Assembly (NCBI GenBank): GCA_004369045.1
Contig: ML213513.1
Location: forward strand, 62,001-126,000
DNA length: 64,000 nucleotides
Source of the DNA: Heliocybe sulcata
Taxonomy: Eukaryota > Basidiomycota > Agaricomycetes > Gloeophyllales > Gloeophyllaceae
Direction: 5' to 3'
Shown: in pieces, positions 31,561 to 43,888 of the stretch
Layout: each line of letters starts with the position of its first letter
Position numbering within the stretch: the first letter of the stretch is position 1
Notes under the pieces: generated by a model
Databases searched by the model: none
The model's input: the letters and a program-made list of their open reading frames with translations, nothing else
Told to the model about the DNA's origin: nothing
Program-made: the position numbers and the translations under genes

Positions 31561-34500
31561 TATTGGGTCACATTTACAGGGCAGTCATATATTCGGTTAC
31601 TGGAAGTGAAGAGGCTCAGGTATTGAAACGGCGAGGAAAGATGATAGAGCAACGGAGAGGGAAGAAGAGAGTAATTCGCCTATGCTATCCGTTCGCGCAG
31701 CCGTACCACTATCAATCGACCTCAGTATTTCCACGCGACAAACCGTGACTAATAGAACACGCCCTCAATCTCATGAACGGCATGATGGGACGGCACCAGC
31801 TTTGTTAATGTCGCGTTAGGGTCGAAACGAAGTCGTATGCCATTAGGCGATAGGACGGAGAGCCCCGCGCGGCATCAAAAAGCGCAGGTTTAAAGTGTCC
31901 GTACGACCAGATGCCAGAACACTCCATTCGGCAACGTTAATGCATGGAGCGTACCGAGGCAGTTAGATATCTCTTACCGCTACTCGTTGCCCGAGAACAC
32001 CGAACACAGCGCCCGATAGGATGACCAGGCACACAGGAAAGACGGCGAGATGGCTACGATGTGATTAATGAAGTTCTGAGTTACGTCGAGGGCGTCGAGA
32101 ATGGTATGCTCAAACGCACCAGCTCCATGAGGCGTACTGGAAGGTGCACAGGTGATGACCATCGCGAGGTTTCCCCGGAATCGATTGCGAACAAAAGGGA
32201 CACGTGGTGGGCACGCAGTGTAGAATCTCCGACACGATAGAAGACTTATGGCAGACCCGATGGGCGGCTAGTTTGCTGTGGGCAACGATGGGTTGGTGTA
32301 CGTCAATCGCGGAGATAGAGAGAGGCCAGAACATACCGGCGACAATGAAGGCGTTCTAGCGGTTGAAATCAGCATGCAGCATAGCCGCGTCCCAATGCTG
32401 GCAATGGGCACGTATATGGTTGGCTTCGGTTTCATCGAAGGAGGCGCGGCTGGACAGATTATCAGGAAGAACGCGAAGCGGTACACGAGCAGATTCCATG
32501 TTCAGAAGCAATGCAAGAAGGACACGAGGACGTAGCGAGGCACTGCGATGACGATGGCTGCCAGCACTAAACTGCACAATTGCTGTTACGACGTCGTGAA
32601 GACTGAACCTGAAAACTGCACCAGGATGTAAGAAATTAGGAAGATAGCACACGATGGACTGGGCAACTCGAGTAGGGAGGTCTTCTTACAAACCAGAATA
32701 ATGGCCGCCGAGAGAAGTTTTGCCGCGTGCCAATAGCAAGATATCCAGCGACGCAATTGGCACAAATCTACTCCAAAGCTGAAGAGCGCAGTTCAGATGA
32801 GTGCGGCGTATTAATCAGGGAACTGCTCACCTTGGAACAGAGGCATCGCCGGCGAAAGACACGATGACCGGGAACGGTAGTGTGGTTGTAGAGTCAGCTA
32901 CGCTCCATATCGAGTAGAGCAGAACTGACATAGCGTAGATGCTAGGTCGAAGTTCAACATGGCAGGACGAGCCTCGCCATCCGTCGCTCTGACAGTATCT
33001 CACCAGCTTATATAGGGACCTGCAATCCGACGACGCAGAAAGAATGCGTGTATTGGGTCCATGTCCAGCGCTAGCGAGAGCTAGGTGCCTTGGAATGATA
33101 GCTGAAAATGGACGCAAGCAGAGATGACGGAGGTGGTTCGAAGAGGCATACCGAATAACTTGTCGTCCTGAGTGGATACTGAGTAAAAATTTGAGTCAAA
33201 GACAGTCTTTAGAGCCTCTACTGTGATTTGGTAATGAGAAATGCGGAATATGATGGGGTCGTATACGGAAGAGTGGACGTCAATGCTTAGACTACATCCG
33301 ATCAGCGCATTGATCATACCCGAGACTTTGTGCAACTTCAGCTTTCCGTCCGGAGATCTAGAACATGTAGACATCACCATGGCAAGAAAAGAGGAGCATA
33401 GAGGGCGATCCACGCCGGAGTTGAAGCCGTGTCAAGGATATAAGTCGGCCTTATGGGAGAGTCATAGAAAGGGGAAACCCAACCCAGCTCGGCTCCATAA
33501 ACAGCACGAAGGACACGGATAACGTGAATCAACAGAATTCCTGAGGGAATACGTACGTCTACAGCTTCTGCCCGTCTTCTCCTCGACTTTCACCGCCGTC
33601 GCCCGCAGTCGTGCCTGCACCCTAGTAGCATGAATGGCTTGGGCTTATGTACCATCCTAATCCGTGATGGAAGCAGGTAATAGAGAAACCGACGTCCGAT
33701 AAGGCGATAGAAGCGTAGATGCTTGATTCGCTTAGGAGCTCTGCTCCTCCAAGACTCGTCCATTTCGGTGCAATAAGAACCGGTTCATATTTCCAAACAA
33801 CAGCCACAGAACAGACATCAATTTTATTGCAGCCGTCGAACGAGTAGGACCAGTGGGACAGTGGAAAATTTTGTAGGGAACAAGATCAATTCTCTGACAG
33901 CTAGGCGCAGCAGTGAGGTCTGAGCGTTTCCTGCGTGTAGACGGCAACAGCTAAGACGGTAACAGGACGAGATAAGAAGTGCTGCCAAAGATGACGCCGG
34001 CGGGTTGGGATAGCGAGCCAGTGCAAGAGGCTTGTGTGGTGGTGACTGGCAAAAGGTAAGGCAACGAAAACGCGGACTGAACGCCCCGATAGATAATAGC
34101 CAATGATTAATATTTAATGATGGGAGGAGATCACATCAGCCGTCTCCTGCGCTACTCCTTCCTTCATATCATCCCACAACCATGCTCTTTGCTGGTCTGA
34201 AGTGCTGGCTTTGAACCCAACAATTGTACTGTTACAACATGAACGCTCGGACTTCATAGTACTTGCGTTCGAACTTCTCCGCACTACAATGCGGTCGACT
34301 TGCTTAGGAAGGCTTCCTATCGTCTTCATCCTTCAAACTCCATTTTCACCTTACGGACATTATGGACGCTCCTGGACCCCATGTCGGCATTGCTAGATAC
34401 GAATGTCCTGGCTGTCTCATGTCTTCAACACTGTTCGCATCGCTCTATGTCCAGGCCATCTTGGAGAATATATTTGCGGACTCCTTCAGCAATACGGAGC

Positions 34501-36025
34501 CTACCGGAAAATGGGCGCGACCCCGTCGCGCAGCTCAGTATTCAATTTGCCGGGACGTGCTTCGCTCATCATGTTACACAAATTCAAGGCTGCCGGCGAA
34601 GTCGAGCGTCCAGTTCGTCCTTCTTTTCCGATTCGTGTTGGCTGTAGATGCGAGGAGGTTATTGGAGCAGGTAGAAGGTAGAAGGTGATGGCTAGAGTTC
34701 CCCGTCGATGCTCTATCCAGGAAGGTATGGTCTCGAACTTTGACGGAGCACCATGGTAGTACAAATCTTTGCCCGTGCGTCATCCGTTCTTCTCTCCTCG
34801 CACACCTGTCCCTGACTTTTGTTATGAAGTCAACGTGTTCGCCCATCGAAGAATCTTTGTCCTGTATCTCCTGTCTTGGGGTGTGCTATTTCCATCTCCA
34901 ATGGTGTTCTTGGCTTGTATATGCTATTTTTGAGTATGACAAGGACGCAGACCGGTAACGAGATGCTCAAGCTAATCGGAGGTACGCCCACGTTCCCATA
35001 CTGGCGTGTCCTTGCCTCATAAAGAGATTCATATTGCTTCTCGCTTGCGGAATGAGCCTACTTGAGCTATACCTTTGTCTCAAGCCTGCAGTTGTGATCG
35101 TGGACTATACTCGGCGTACTTGTACAGCAGCGAAACGAAGTGGTTGCTGGAAGGAATCGTATCAGGGTGTATAGCATCGCAACTATGTGCACCCTATCTA
35201 TTGTACGGAAGCCACTGACGGACGCTTTATCATATCCAATGCCTTGTGCAAATTAGGTTTTGGGCTGTATCGGTTGCACAGCGCGCAGTATGCAGTATGC
35301 GGCGCACTACTGCTTCCTCCATGCATGGTGAATGGAGCAATTATAGCGAAGAAACGCGTTCCGCTAGTGCGTATACCAGCTGACCCGCAATGTTCATCTT
35401 GGTGTGTGAAGTTTGAACTAATAGTCGCTGAGAATCCACAGGACTTTGTTGGCATCGCGCCTTGGATCCCTGTCGCATGGGTTCAGCGCACATCCTGTGC
35501 ACATGGACTTCTACGGCGTGTGTCTGGCCCTTCACTGCTGCGAATCGATTACTCGTGGCTGTGCTCGGGGATAGTCAGGATATCGCACTGGTCTATCCTG
35601 GACATCACACAGCTTGACGGAGCACGCAGCGCGGACGCACTGCAAAGTCATTATCATTCAGTTGGGTCTATGTTTATTGACCATGCGCTCTATAGAACCG
35701 AGGCGGTTCTGCTTCATACGTGACTGAACGCTAACCAGCGCTAGTCTTCAGCGGAAAGCTGTAGCCGTTCTGATTGTACAGCACCAGAGAAGCAGCACAG
35801 GCGTTGACATTTGGTCACGCTTTCTAACAAGCTTGCTCCACAGCTATTGAGATGCATAAGTACGCATGGTCGTCCAGGTCTCCTTCAGCTCGGTCCAGCT
35901 GCATTGGCCAAGGAGGGACGTCGTCTTGAGTTGATTCAAGTACCAGATCATTGAGTGAACTTAGTAAGTGCGTACTATGCCCATTCATTATTACCGCTAC
36001 TGACTGGGAATGTGTATAGGGAATC
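31561..36025. other. 4.5 kb without a resolvable gene
   Basis: Many short frames exist on both strands. On the minus strand between about 33415 and 31980 several short hydrophobic frames (for example KLLSAAIILV and AISPSFLCAWSSYRALCSVF) suggest a decayed or strongly split membrane-protein gene, but I could not join them with consistent splice phases. Frames at 34362-34688 and 35187-35723 (plus) show no domain. The last 200 bp precede the modin-like gene and may be its promoter. Confidence 0.4.
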
Positions 36026-37987
36026 ATGGGTGTTTCTGTGGACTCGATTGCCTTAGTTGTGGCTTTCGTTGCCCTGGTTATCGCCGTTCTGCAAGTTGTC
36101 CAGCAATATGCATCGTCGTCCAGTGCTCGCGGGAAGGTGAATACGGCATCCATAGGACTGTGGTCGAAGAAGAACAAATTTCGGTGGAGCTTCTGGGAGT
36201 GGAAGCTACGGGTTAGCTACGCTCGCATTTCGCTTCGAACCGAAGACGCCATCGATTCGCTCATAGAGCAAAGAAACCGATACTCAGAGCTCCTTAACTC
36301 TATGCCGCACATCCAGACAGCGCAGTATATGGAGGTAGCCGATGGTCCTCTGGGGCCTCGAGTCAATGGAATGCCGAAACTTAAGCTCTACCGACGAGAT
36401 CAGGAGGGCCGAGGTGAGGTCGCCCTGCGCAGTCTTCCTTGGCGTGAGCGACGCCAGGTGGCGGTTGCTCAAAAGATGCTAGAACTGCAGTATGCCAGGA
36501 CACCGCCTCGAAAGGCGACCTGGTACAATCTGATGGTCGACGTCGGTCTTGACATGGATCATTTGCCGAGCGACGGGTACTTGGATGCAGAGACGATCCC
36601 CTCCTCCATCGACTCCCCCACCATGCAGATTCACCTATCCGATCTCATACAGTTCGGCGTGCTCATGCATATGAAGATAGTCAGTGTCGACGAGTACCAG
36701 CGCGACATACAAATGACTGGCAGGCACTGCAATATCAGCACTCGCTACCAAGAAGGCGTCGGTCAACTTTCCCGATATTCTGGCCTTGCGCCTCATATCC
36801 AGCCCCAGTGCCGCGTGTGCTCACCTCCGGAGCTCAAAATGTGCCTGCGAACCGCCAGTGGTGTCATTCAGGTCGGGGACGCCATGGCATCCATGACAGA
36901 CTGGGGTTATAACTCAGTGGAACTTGTGATGCGCGCTGCACGTGGGAAGTCGTCGCATTCCGACTGGCAGGAGATCAGTATCAAGGAAGTCATGGCCGGG
37001 CTTGAGGGCGACTCTGACGCCAAATGGGGTGGGAGGTGGACGTCCCCTACTGTCCCTCCTCTTCCTTTTATTCTGTCCATCTGTGGGAGCATGGCGGTCG
37101 CCAATTCATTTCCGCATACTCTGCTGACCTCCTGGACTCAAGAAGAGCGGCGCAAAAGTTGCAAAGCTGCAATGGCACAGGTCCAGGCTACTGTTGGATT
37201 TGTGGAGATCCCGTCCACCGCGTTCGACTCCATGCGAAAGGGAGATAACAATCTCTTGGTGACAGACGACTTCAAGGTAGCCAACAACTACGGCTGTGAG
37301 TTTGGTGGGCTTCGCAGCTGGGTAACGTGTAACCTGTCTGAATTCACATACCGGTTTGCACAATGCTGGCCCGTCGAGGGTGTCACCGATAGCGTCCCTA
37401 TCCTTGCCCGGCTTCATAATCTCTTGCGAGATGGCACGCTGGACCGAAAGTGGTGCGAGGAATACGATCAGGATGCAGGTTACTCGGGAGTCACTGGCGC
37501 TAAGAATGCCACTGACAGTGGCGACCACTGGAGAATGACGGCCGCTCCGCTCCTTTGGCTTCAGATTACCATGCTCGATTCCTGGATTGGCCGGCGCGCG
37601 GACATGATCGTGGACGAACACGGCAGAGAGGAGGTGTCCGTCCCAACTGACATCTACCGCGCGACACTGTGCGCGCAGAAGGCGCTTAACCTGAAGCCAA
37701 CCACTGGTTGGAAGCAATCGCGCATGGACTTCACACTACTCTACCTGAGATGTTTGGCGGACGGCGCGGGGGGCAAGGCGACAAGCTGCATGTCACCAGA
37801 ACCGAGAGCCGGGGAAGAGACAGCCGGCTGGGATGGAATGTCCTGCGGGACCCCGCGTGACTGGGCTGCCATTGACGCCGTGTTGACACTACGCGCTTTC
37901 TTGCTTCATCTTCGTCTAGAACTCATGAACGACTCTTCAGTGCTGCTCAGATTGCGCCGCTTTGATCCAGTCGTAAACCTCGCTTGA
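36026..37987 (+). CDS. Membrane-anchored modin-like fungal protein (653 aa, single exon)
   Basis: An uninterrupted 653-codon frame from ATG 36026. A single strong helix, SIALVVAFVALVIAVLQVVQ (about residues 7-26), is followed by QYASSSSARGK and GLWSKKNKFRWSFWEWKLRV, a basic Trp-rich stretch. This N-terminal layout and the later cysteine- and Trp-rich body recall a large fungal family, some members of which are annotated as modin. The body contains CRVCSPPELKMC, DWGYNSVELVMRAA, PFILSICGSMAVANSF, EIPSTAFDSMRKGDNN, CNLSEFTYRFAQCWP and C-terminal WAAIDAVLTLRAFLLHLRLE. It is probably an N-terminally anchored protein with a large soluble part. I know no firm biochemical function; the family label is by recollection of pattern only. 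Lack of introns is unusual for this window. Confidence 0.6.
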   Translation: MGVSVDSIALVVAFVALVIAVLQVVQQYASSSSARGKVNTASIGLWSKKNKFRWSFWEWKLRVSYARISLRTEDAIDSLIEQRNRYSELLNSMPHIQTAQYMEVADGPLGPRVNGMPKLKLYRRDQEGRGEVALRSLPWRERRQVAVAQKMLELQYARTPPRKATWYNLMVDVGLDMDHLPSDGYLDAETIPSSIDSPTMQIHLSDLIQFGVLMHMKIVSVDEYQRDIQMTGRHCNISTRYQEGVGQLSRYSGLAPHIQPQCRVCSPPELKMCLRTASGVIQVGDAMASMTDWGYNSVELVMRAARGKSSHSDWQEISIKEVMAGLEGDSDAKWGGRWTSPTVPPLPFILSICGSMAVANSFPHTLLTSWTQEERRKSCKAAMAQVQATVGFVEIPSTAFDSMRKGDNNLLVTDDFKVANNYGCEFGGLRSWVTCNLSEFTYRFAQCWPVEGVTDSVPILARLHNLLRDGTLDRKWCEEYDQDAGYSGVTGAKNATDSGDHWRMTAAPLLWLQITMLDSWIGRRADMIVDEHGREEVSVPTDIYRATLCAQKALNLKPTTGWKQSRMDFTLLYLRCLADGAGGKATSCMSPEPRAGEETAGWDGMSCGTPRDWAAIDAVLTLRAFLLHLRLELMNDSSVLLRLRRFDPVVNLA

Positions 37988-38604
37988 GTTCTATGTAATT
38001 AGACTTGACGGTGATCTGTATATCCTACCGCCTCTATCTCCATGACTTTTAGGACTGCTGGGCAGGACTAAGTTCTCTTCGCCGAACTCATAGCTGACGC
38101 AATACCAAGTGCCAACCTGACAATAACCCTCTTGCTCAGTATTTATAGCAGAAGCAATTGCCTACGGTGAATGTAGAACTCGTGCCAGTGTAATAGCTGG
38201 ATCAACAGAAGCTCGGTACTTGTTCGGTAACCGCGGGACGTTGCGTCGTTAGCTGGAAAGCGCCGCCAGCCCACCAAACTTTCATGGCGTCCGGCAAATC
38301 AACCGGATGTCGACAGTGTTCCGATCTGAATCATCTGTAGATGCTGCATGCTCGTGGCCCAAATGAATCAAACGCTGCAGGGGACTTGCTCGATGCTGGC
38401 GGTGAGCACGCAGAGTTGGGACGCTCCAAGAAAAAGTGAGACGCGCAGCAAACCTTGCGTCAGAACGCTTGTAGGGCGAGCTTGCTGGCCTCGGCTTATA
38501 CAGTACCTCGCATGTAATCATTATGCATAACCGCACAACTTGCGGCCATAATGCAACTATGTAAGCAATTAGGGTCCAATCGTGATAGTAACGTCGCACA
38601 GTTT
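37988..38604. other. Intergenic between convergent genes, 0.6 kb
   Basis: The 3' ends of the modin-like gene (+) and the mitochondrial-type gene (-) face each other here. The open frame 38282-38599 minus carries no recognisable domain. Confidence 0.4.
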
Positions 38605-40346
38605 TTATCTGTCAGAACACCCTTTCTTGTTCTGAGCATGCAGCTCCTTCAGCCACTCGGGCTTGATCATCCCCACTAGTCCCTGAAGATGACCCACGAG
38701 TTCCTCGTATTCCTTCATAATATGTTTCTGCGAGCCCTTCGTCTCCTCCGAAGGGTTTTCTTCGGAAGCATTGGTATCAGGCTCGGTCTGGTCTCTCTTG
38801 CGAAGCCCGACACTGACGTCGACATTGGCGGACATTCTGCCAGGCTTTTTCGATCTCTGGTATGGATTTCTGAGTGTCACCTGCAACGAGGACATCACAT
38901 CAAACCACTCACAGCTATCCTGCTTTGCATCCCGCGCTTAGTAAGCTCAAGGGTCAACCAAATCCGGGTCGCCGACACCTCTTCCTCGTCGTACGTCCGA
39001 ATCCTTAAGTCATCCATATCAACCTTCTGCATCTCTTCACAGTGGGCAAGCCTCTGGAAAGAGCCAGGAGCGTCAGCCATCATGTTCACCCATGTGTTGA
39101 TGCTCTCGACAAGCTGCGACGTGCTCTGATGCGGGGAAGACGCCCCACGCTCGAAGACATACTCGAAGCGGGCAAAGGGCGCAGGCTTGTCTGTCCACGC
39201 GAGCAGGTCATGATCTACGGGACATTTGGGGTAAAGGCGTGGATTGACGCCCCGGTTTTCGAGCATCTTATCTAAGATCGCTTCCCAATTTTGGGAGAAG
39301 ACATGTCCCGGGGAATACAGAAGGATGGGTTAAAAGAGATATCCAAACGATTGAAGTCTTACCTGCTTATAGTAGGCTTCCTGCAGTACCGTGAGGCTGA
39401 AGCTTTCGTGGGGCAACTTGTACTCGTATCGTGCAAGATAGACAGGGATTAGGATGGGACAGGCTGCAAGCTGCGACCATTTGATACCTCAGTCAGTGAT
39501 ATACGCACAAACACTCACGAAGGTGGTCTTGACGGACTTGGGATCGAACCGTAACTTCTCATCGATAACGGCATCTCGATGTGACAGTGACCTCAGTACA
39601 CCGTCAAGACCAACGGGTGACATAGTAAACGGTAAGCAAATGGTCTGAAGGCCGTACTGCGTTTCTAATTCCGGTGACCAGGGGATCGATCTAGTCTTGC
39701 GTAGTTGATCGTTGTTGAGAGAGAACCTCGATATAGGCTCGAAGGAATGCCCTGATCACAACCATGTCAGTACGTCGAGCGCGAACACGCAGAGGATATA
39801 GCAGACCTGGCATATATCTAAAATCAGGTGATGTAGGCAGCGATCAGAAAGAGCGCACGCACAATCGTAGTTACCTACGAGCTATGGGCGAAGGCGGAAA
39901 CACTTCTGCGCTGGTGCAGCCAGTCAGTTCGACCTCGACATAGGCGGGCCAAATTTACCTCATGTTTCGCTCCGATGCAAGCAGTACCAGTAAGGCCAAT
40001 GTCGAACAGCCATGCAGGTAGATACAGTGCCTCGAGCTGAACCGGTTGTATCGGCTGGAACCCGAAGACGGGAAACCAGCGTGCTAGAAACGAGCGCACG
40101 AAGGGGCCAAGCCATGGTATGGCAGCAGCAACGGACATGTTTCGGATGGCATCCGCTGGCGATATGCGGAACGGGTAGACTGAGCATTCTGTGTCAGATG
40201 GACGGCATAGCGGAGAGTGAAGAATTCCCACAACCTCTGACTTTGGAATGGTAGCGTGGAGCGGCCTGAGTGCTTGCATATCGTCTAGCTGGACCAGATA
40301 TCTCCCTTCTCATCGATGAAGAAAACTGGTTCCTCGGCACGAGCAT
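38605..40346 (-). CDS. Basidiomycete conserved protein with mitochondrial-type presequence; one splice acceptor missing
   Basis: Eight exons fit: 40235-40346, 39959-40179, 39879-39910, 39807-39817 (11 nt), 39519-39751, 39363-39470, 38913-39308, 38605-38880; 463 codons. The start MLVPRNQFSSSMRREISGPA runs into RRYASTQA, a basic mitochondrial presequence (an alternative start is ATG 40313). Body: FPVFGFQPIQPVQLEALYLP, SYMPGHSFEPISRF, PWSPELETQYGLQTICLPFT, FDPKSVKTT, AACPILIPVYLARYEYK. This matches an Agaricomycete family of unknown function. The tail EYEELVGHLQGLVGM is a short amphipathic helix. Oddity: after the good donor at 39362 and a branch-like TTTTAAC there is no AG before GHVFSQNWE resumes in frame (39308); the acceptor site reads CG, and reading through meets one stop. 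Either a mutated acceptor or a non-standard intron. Confidence 0.6.
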
Positions 40347-41501
40347 GGCACGCCACCGACTTCTTGCGTGGAAGACGATGAGAATTAGATACTTCAAGAT
40401 CAGAGCTATCCAGACCAACGAAGGCAAGGAAGAAGAGATTTCAGCCGCCTCTCGGCCGTCGAGAAAGGCGACAGCAACGTCCGGGATGCTGTGCAGGTCG
40501 GCGAAGACGATGAGCAAGAACCAGACAAGAACCAGAGGACTCCGCGCGCGGAAACTGAGCTTAGAGAGCACGTGATGCCTGCAGATCTTCTCCCTTCTAC
40601 ATCTTCTCCCTTCTACGATGCTGTGGGTACTGCGGTCAGTTGGTGACGTATTCCATAGGGTGAGGAGTAGGAAGGAAACGGGAAATGAGACATGATTAGT
40701 TCTTTGCAATTTAACGATTATGTTCGTCTCCGAGGGACCGAGCTCGCTGGTCGAGAGCTGCAAAAATACACGCCTCGAGCTAAGTTTTCCATCTGTTTCT
40801 CTCCACGCCACACCAATAGCTCCTGAACAGTGTCGATTGAAGATTGTGGCTGGCCTTGTGTGTGGCTGCGACCGTAGGGACCTGCCCTCATGTGAGCACG
40901 TGTCCGGACGGAACCCTCCGGTTGCCACGCACTCCGCTCCGAGTCAGAGGGTTCCGTTTTGCCACAACCTCTCCTCTACTTCCTGAAGCGCGCTGAGGGT
41001 CTCGATGTACTCACTCATGCACCTTATCCCCCCCGTGTCTGTATTCTTGATTTGCGTGAGCTCCCACAAACGAATGCCTTATTGTCTCGGCTTCCGTCCC
41101 GAAGTCACTTTTACGTTACGGGGAAAACGGAGCCTTCGCAGAGCAACAATAAACAAAAGGAGCGCTCTTTTGTCTTAGCACAGCTTCTTGCTACGAATTT
41201 TCATCTCGGCAGTCTTAAGCATCTAGCTAGGCACAACGTGCTGTCTGGTCTATTATGCTCAGGTCTATCAAGTGACGCGAACACGGAGGCATTCCAGATG
41301 GATCTGCCATCGCGAAGGTCCCGCCGTGTGTGATGTGCAATGACCATCCCTTTTGTCTACTGAAGGTATGTATACCGCACGTCCGTCGTCGAGTTTCAGT
41401 AGAGCCCCAGGCTCCCTCTGTATCGTTACTTCTGCCTGTCAACCAGTCTGCTCTGTATTCGTACCCGTCCTTGTATCCTTATCCTTGCGACTCCTGCTAC
41501 A
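40347..41501. other. Intergenic between divergent genes, 1.15 kb
   Basis: Promoter space for the minus-strand mitochondrial-type gene and the plus-strand small-protein gene. Open frames on both strands (40347-40928 minus, 40959-41333 plus) carry no recognised domain. A short duplicated CATCTTCTCCCTTCTAC occurs at about 40595-40617. Confidence 0.4.
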
Positions 41502-42328
41502 ATGTCTCTGCCCTACGGACAGAGCCACACCTACCCGAGGCCTCCGCCCACGTCCAATAACCTAACCCACCACCAGCGTATGCACCTTCTGAAGTCGACC
41601 ACCAAGTTGGCCAGAGTGCTCGGAGCACCTCCGAAGGTGGTGGATGTCGACATTGACATCGACTCATACGAAGTCTACCTTCATCGAGACGATGGTACGC
41701 TCGATCCCTTCACGCTTTGGCATGACACTGACTGTGTGCTCCTGGTACAGATCCGATCCATGTATCGCTCCCAGCGAAGCACCATCGTTCACACTCTGTC
41801 TCGTCGTCCTCCACCCATTCGTCCCTACCATCCCCCTCCAGCTCTTCCACCAAGTTAGCAAAGGCCAAGCGTCCCACAACACACAAACCCGCTTACGCCT
41901 CTGGACATCGTCATCCAGACGACGTCCTTGCCGCCAAGCTATCCTCACTCTCCCTCGAACCAACCTCATTCTCTCCACCCATCCCATCACGCCCAGAAAT
42001 CCACCTTCCGACGCGCCCATATTCCAGCTCACATAGACCTTCCACTGGATCTTCCATGCCTGCCAAACCACAGCACGGAGAGCGCGACTTTCTCATCGAG
42101 ACCGAGCAGACTCAGCGGCGCAAGAAGATGGACCGAGTGAGACGGAAGCTCGGTGAGGGGGTACCAGTCGGAATGGTGTTCCCATCCCAGGACGCAGATG
42201 AAGCGGAGTCGCCATTGGAAGAGAGACCGCCAAACTACGGGAGTGGCGAGCACGGAAGTGGACTCTTCGAGGATTGGGGTTTTGCTGGTAGACGAGGATT
42301 GAGGAGGGGAGGTTCTGCTAGGGCATGA
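41502..42328 (+). CDS. Small conserved basidiomycete protein, largely disordered (261 aa)
   Basis: Exons 41502-41733 and 41775-42328 (41 bp intron, GTGTGC...CAG, phase 1) total 262 codons. The N-terminal third contains HHQRMHLLKSTTKLARVLGA, then VVDVDIDIDSYEVYLHRDDG and DPFTLWHDTDS. The middle is Ser/Pro-rich with DDVLAAKLSSLSLEP. The C-terminal part has ERDFLIETEQTQRRKKMDRV and RRKLGEGVPVGMVFP, which look like conserved short helices. I recognise the general layout from basidiomycete genomes but know no function. The splice choice is the one that keeps the Ser-rich frame joined to the basic C-terminus; the short intron lowers certainty. Confidence 0.6.
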
Positions 42329-42818
42329 TTCTCGTTTGCACTTCATTGCGGTTTTCTATTGCCCAAGTCCTGGAGACCAGGGCATTTGCGTTTAATGATT
42401 CGTCCACCTTTGTCTATAGATATGCCCGATACACGGCGCCTTTTGCTGTCAAATTACGAGCTACGCCAATTATACTCTCTTTAATTGCCACAACACGCCA
42501 ACCCACGCAATAACATACAATTTCTATAGCGGATGAGATGGTACATCTATGTTGAAACGAGCGCGATGGTTTGCCGCGACATTCACTCCACGACGTGAAC
42601 GTCGACTTTCGAAGAGATGCTAGGTTCGGGCCAGCCTGGTATCTCGGAGACTTTCCTGGGATGACCGCTTTCGCTGAGGGCTGGTCTCATATCGGTCATG
42701 CCAATATGGTCTGTTCGCCGAGACGAGATTTGGGTTTGTTCGTATTCTTCCCACCCGGCTGACAATGTTCCATGACCACGGATTATGATCAAATTGAACG
42801 AGACACCCTAGAACAGCG
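42329..42818. other. Intergenic between convergent genes, 0.49 kb
   Basis: A 63-codon frame (42571-42762 plus) has no recognisable domain. Otherwise this is the 3' flank of both neighbouring genes. Confidence 0.4.
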
Positions 42819-43888
42819 TCAAGGGAGCACAGACACAGGGAAAGCGACATTGCTCACGATTATCTGTACAACCTAGCGAATATATACCACTGTGAGTGCA
42901 CTGCCACACCGGTCACAAATCGAAAGACATACGCAGTCCGATACGGCGTAGTCTGCGTTATTGTTGGTGAGGAACGTCACGAGTGTCAGCAGAGTAAAGA
43001 TTGTGTAGAATGCAGCAGATTCGATGATGATACCGATGAGGCGAGTGATGCGATGGCGAGCAGAGCATTCGGCGAGGATATCTCCATTGCGGCGCTCGTG
43101 GGACCATAATCTGTAGACTATCATACCTGCAGAAGGTATAAGCTGTTGACCAGAGAGCTGCCTCCAGGGACGTACCGGTAGTGACAATATTCTGAACTAA
43201 CGTGGCCACTATGGCTGCAGTGAGAAATGGTGTTTGGCCAGAAGAGATGCTGCCGAATGCATGTCGATTTGCGGTAACATATATGGCTAGGCTATACGTG
43301 ACTGGGCCGGGTAAGTTCTGTGGGGATACGAAACCGTGGTCGGGCCACTGACCTACGAACATCAGCCAAAGAACAATGGGCAGCGCTATCACCGCTCGCC
43401 GGCGGTTATGGATCACATAACATCGGTAGACCTATGGGCAGCCGCTAGTCAGGGACAGGTAGCCGGAGATAACCACGACGTACGAGCAGAAAGTCACCGA
43501 TCGTCGTCTGCAACATGTAGTTGCCGAGCTTCACGACGTTTATCCAGGACGAGACATGTCCGAGCACAGCTTCCGCTCCCCCAGGACCCGTGTAGTATGC
43601 AAACGCGTCTAGGACGTGCACCAGACCTAGGGCAACATCGTTGCTCGCGATAGCCAGCATGCACAAAGTAGCTGCGAGAGCGATGCGATGACCGAGGGTG
43701 TTCCTGGTCTTCTTGAGGAGGAGGATGTTCAAGCAGTGGCCGGTCGTCACGAGTAGTATGCCTGTTTCGCCGGGTGGTGTTCAGTCTTTGCTAACGGAAG
43801 CGCTCAATGGAAGCTGTCACGCACCGTAGAAAATGCATGTCATGAACAAGGCAACGATCTGAGCGGGGCCGATGCTAAAGTCCCTCAT
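42819..43888 (-). CDS. Basidiomycete seven-helix membrane protein (281 aa)
   Basis: Five exons, 43825-43888, 43484-43761, 43176-43431, 42933-43126 and 42819-42872, total 282 codons. It starts MRDFSIGPAQIVALFMTCIF. Hydrophobic segments: the first spans exons 1-2; then IALAATLCMLAIASNDVALG; LGNYMLQTTIGDFLL; VYRCYVIHNRRRAVIALPIV with LWLMFVG; PFLTAAIVATLVQNIV; GIIIESAAFYTIFTLLTLVT; VVQIIVSNVAFPV. The YRCYVI...RR and IIES signatures match a big Agaricomycete family of predicted seven-helix proteins of unknown ligand and function. All junctions are canonical. The C-terminal tail is short for the family, so the true 3' exon could differ. Confidence 0.72.

Noticed and set aside
31980-33415. Possible seven-helix pheromone-receptor (STE3) gene on the minus strand
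   Set aside because: Only short hydrophobic frames; none of the STE3 signature segments could be joined with consistent splice phases.
35187-35723. 178-codon plus-strand frame
   Set aside because: No domain, no conserved-looking motif, ordinary composition; probably chance.
40347-40928. Upstream extension of the long minus-strand frame above the mitochondrial-type gene
   Set aside because: The in-frame upstream part has no conserved motif; the presequence start at 40346 or 40313 fits the family better.
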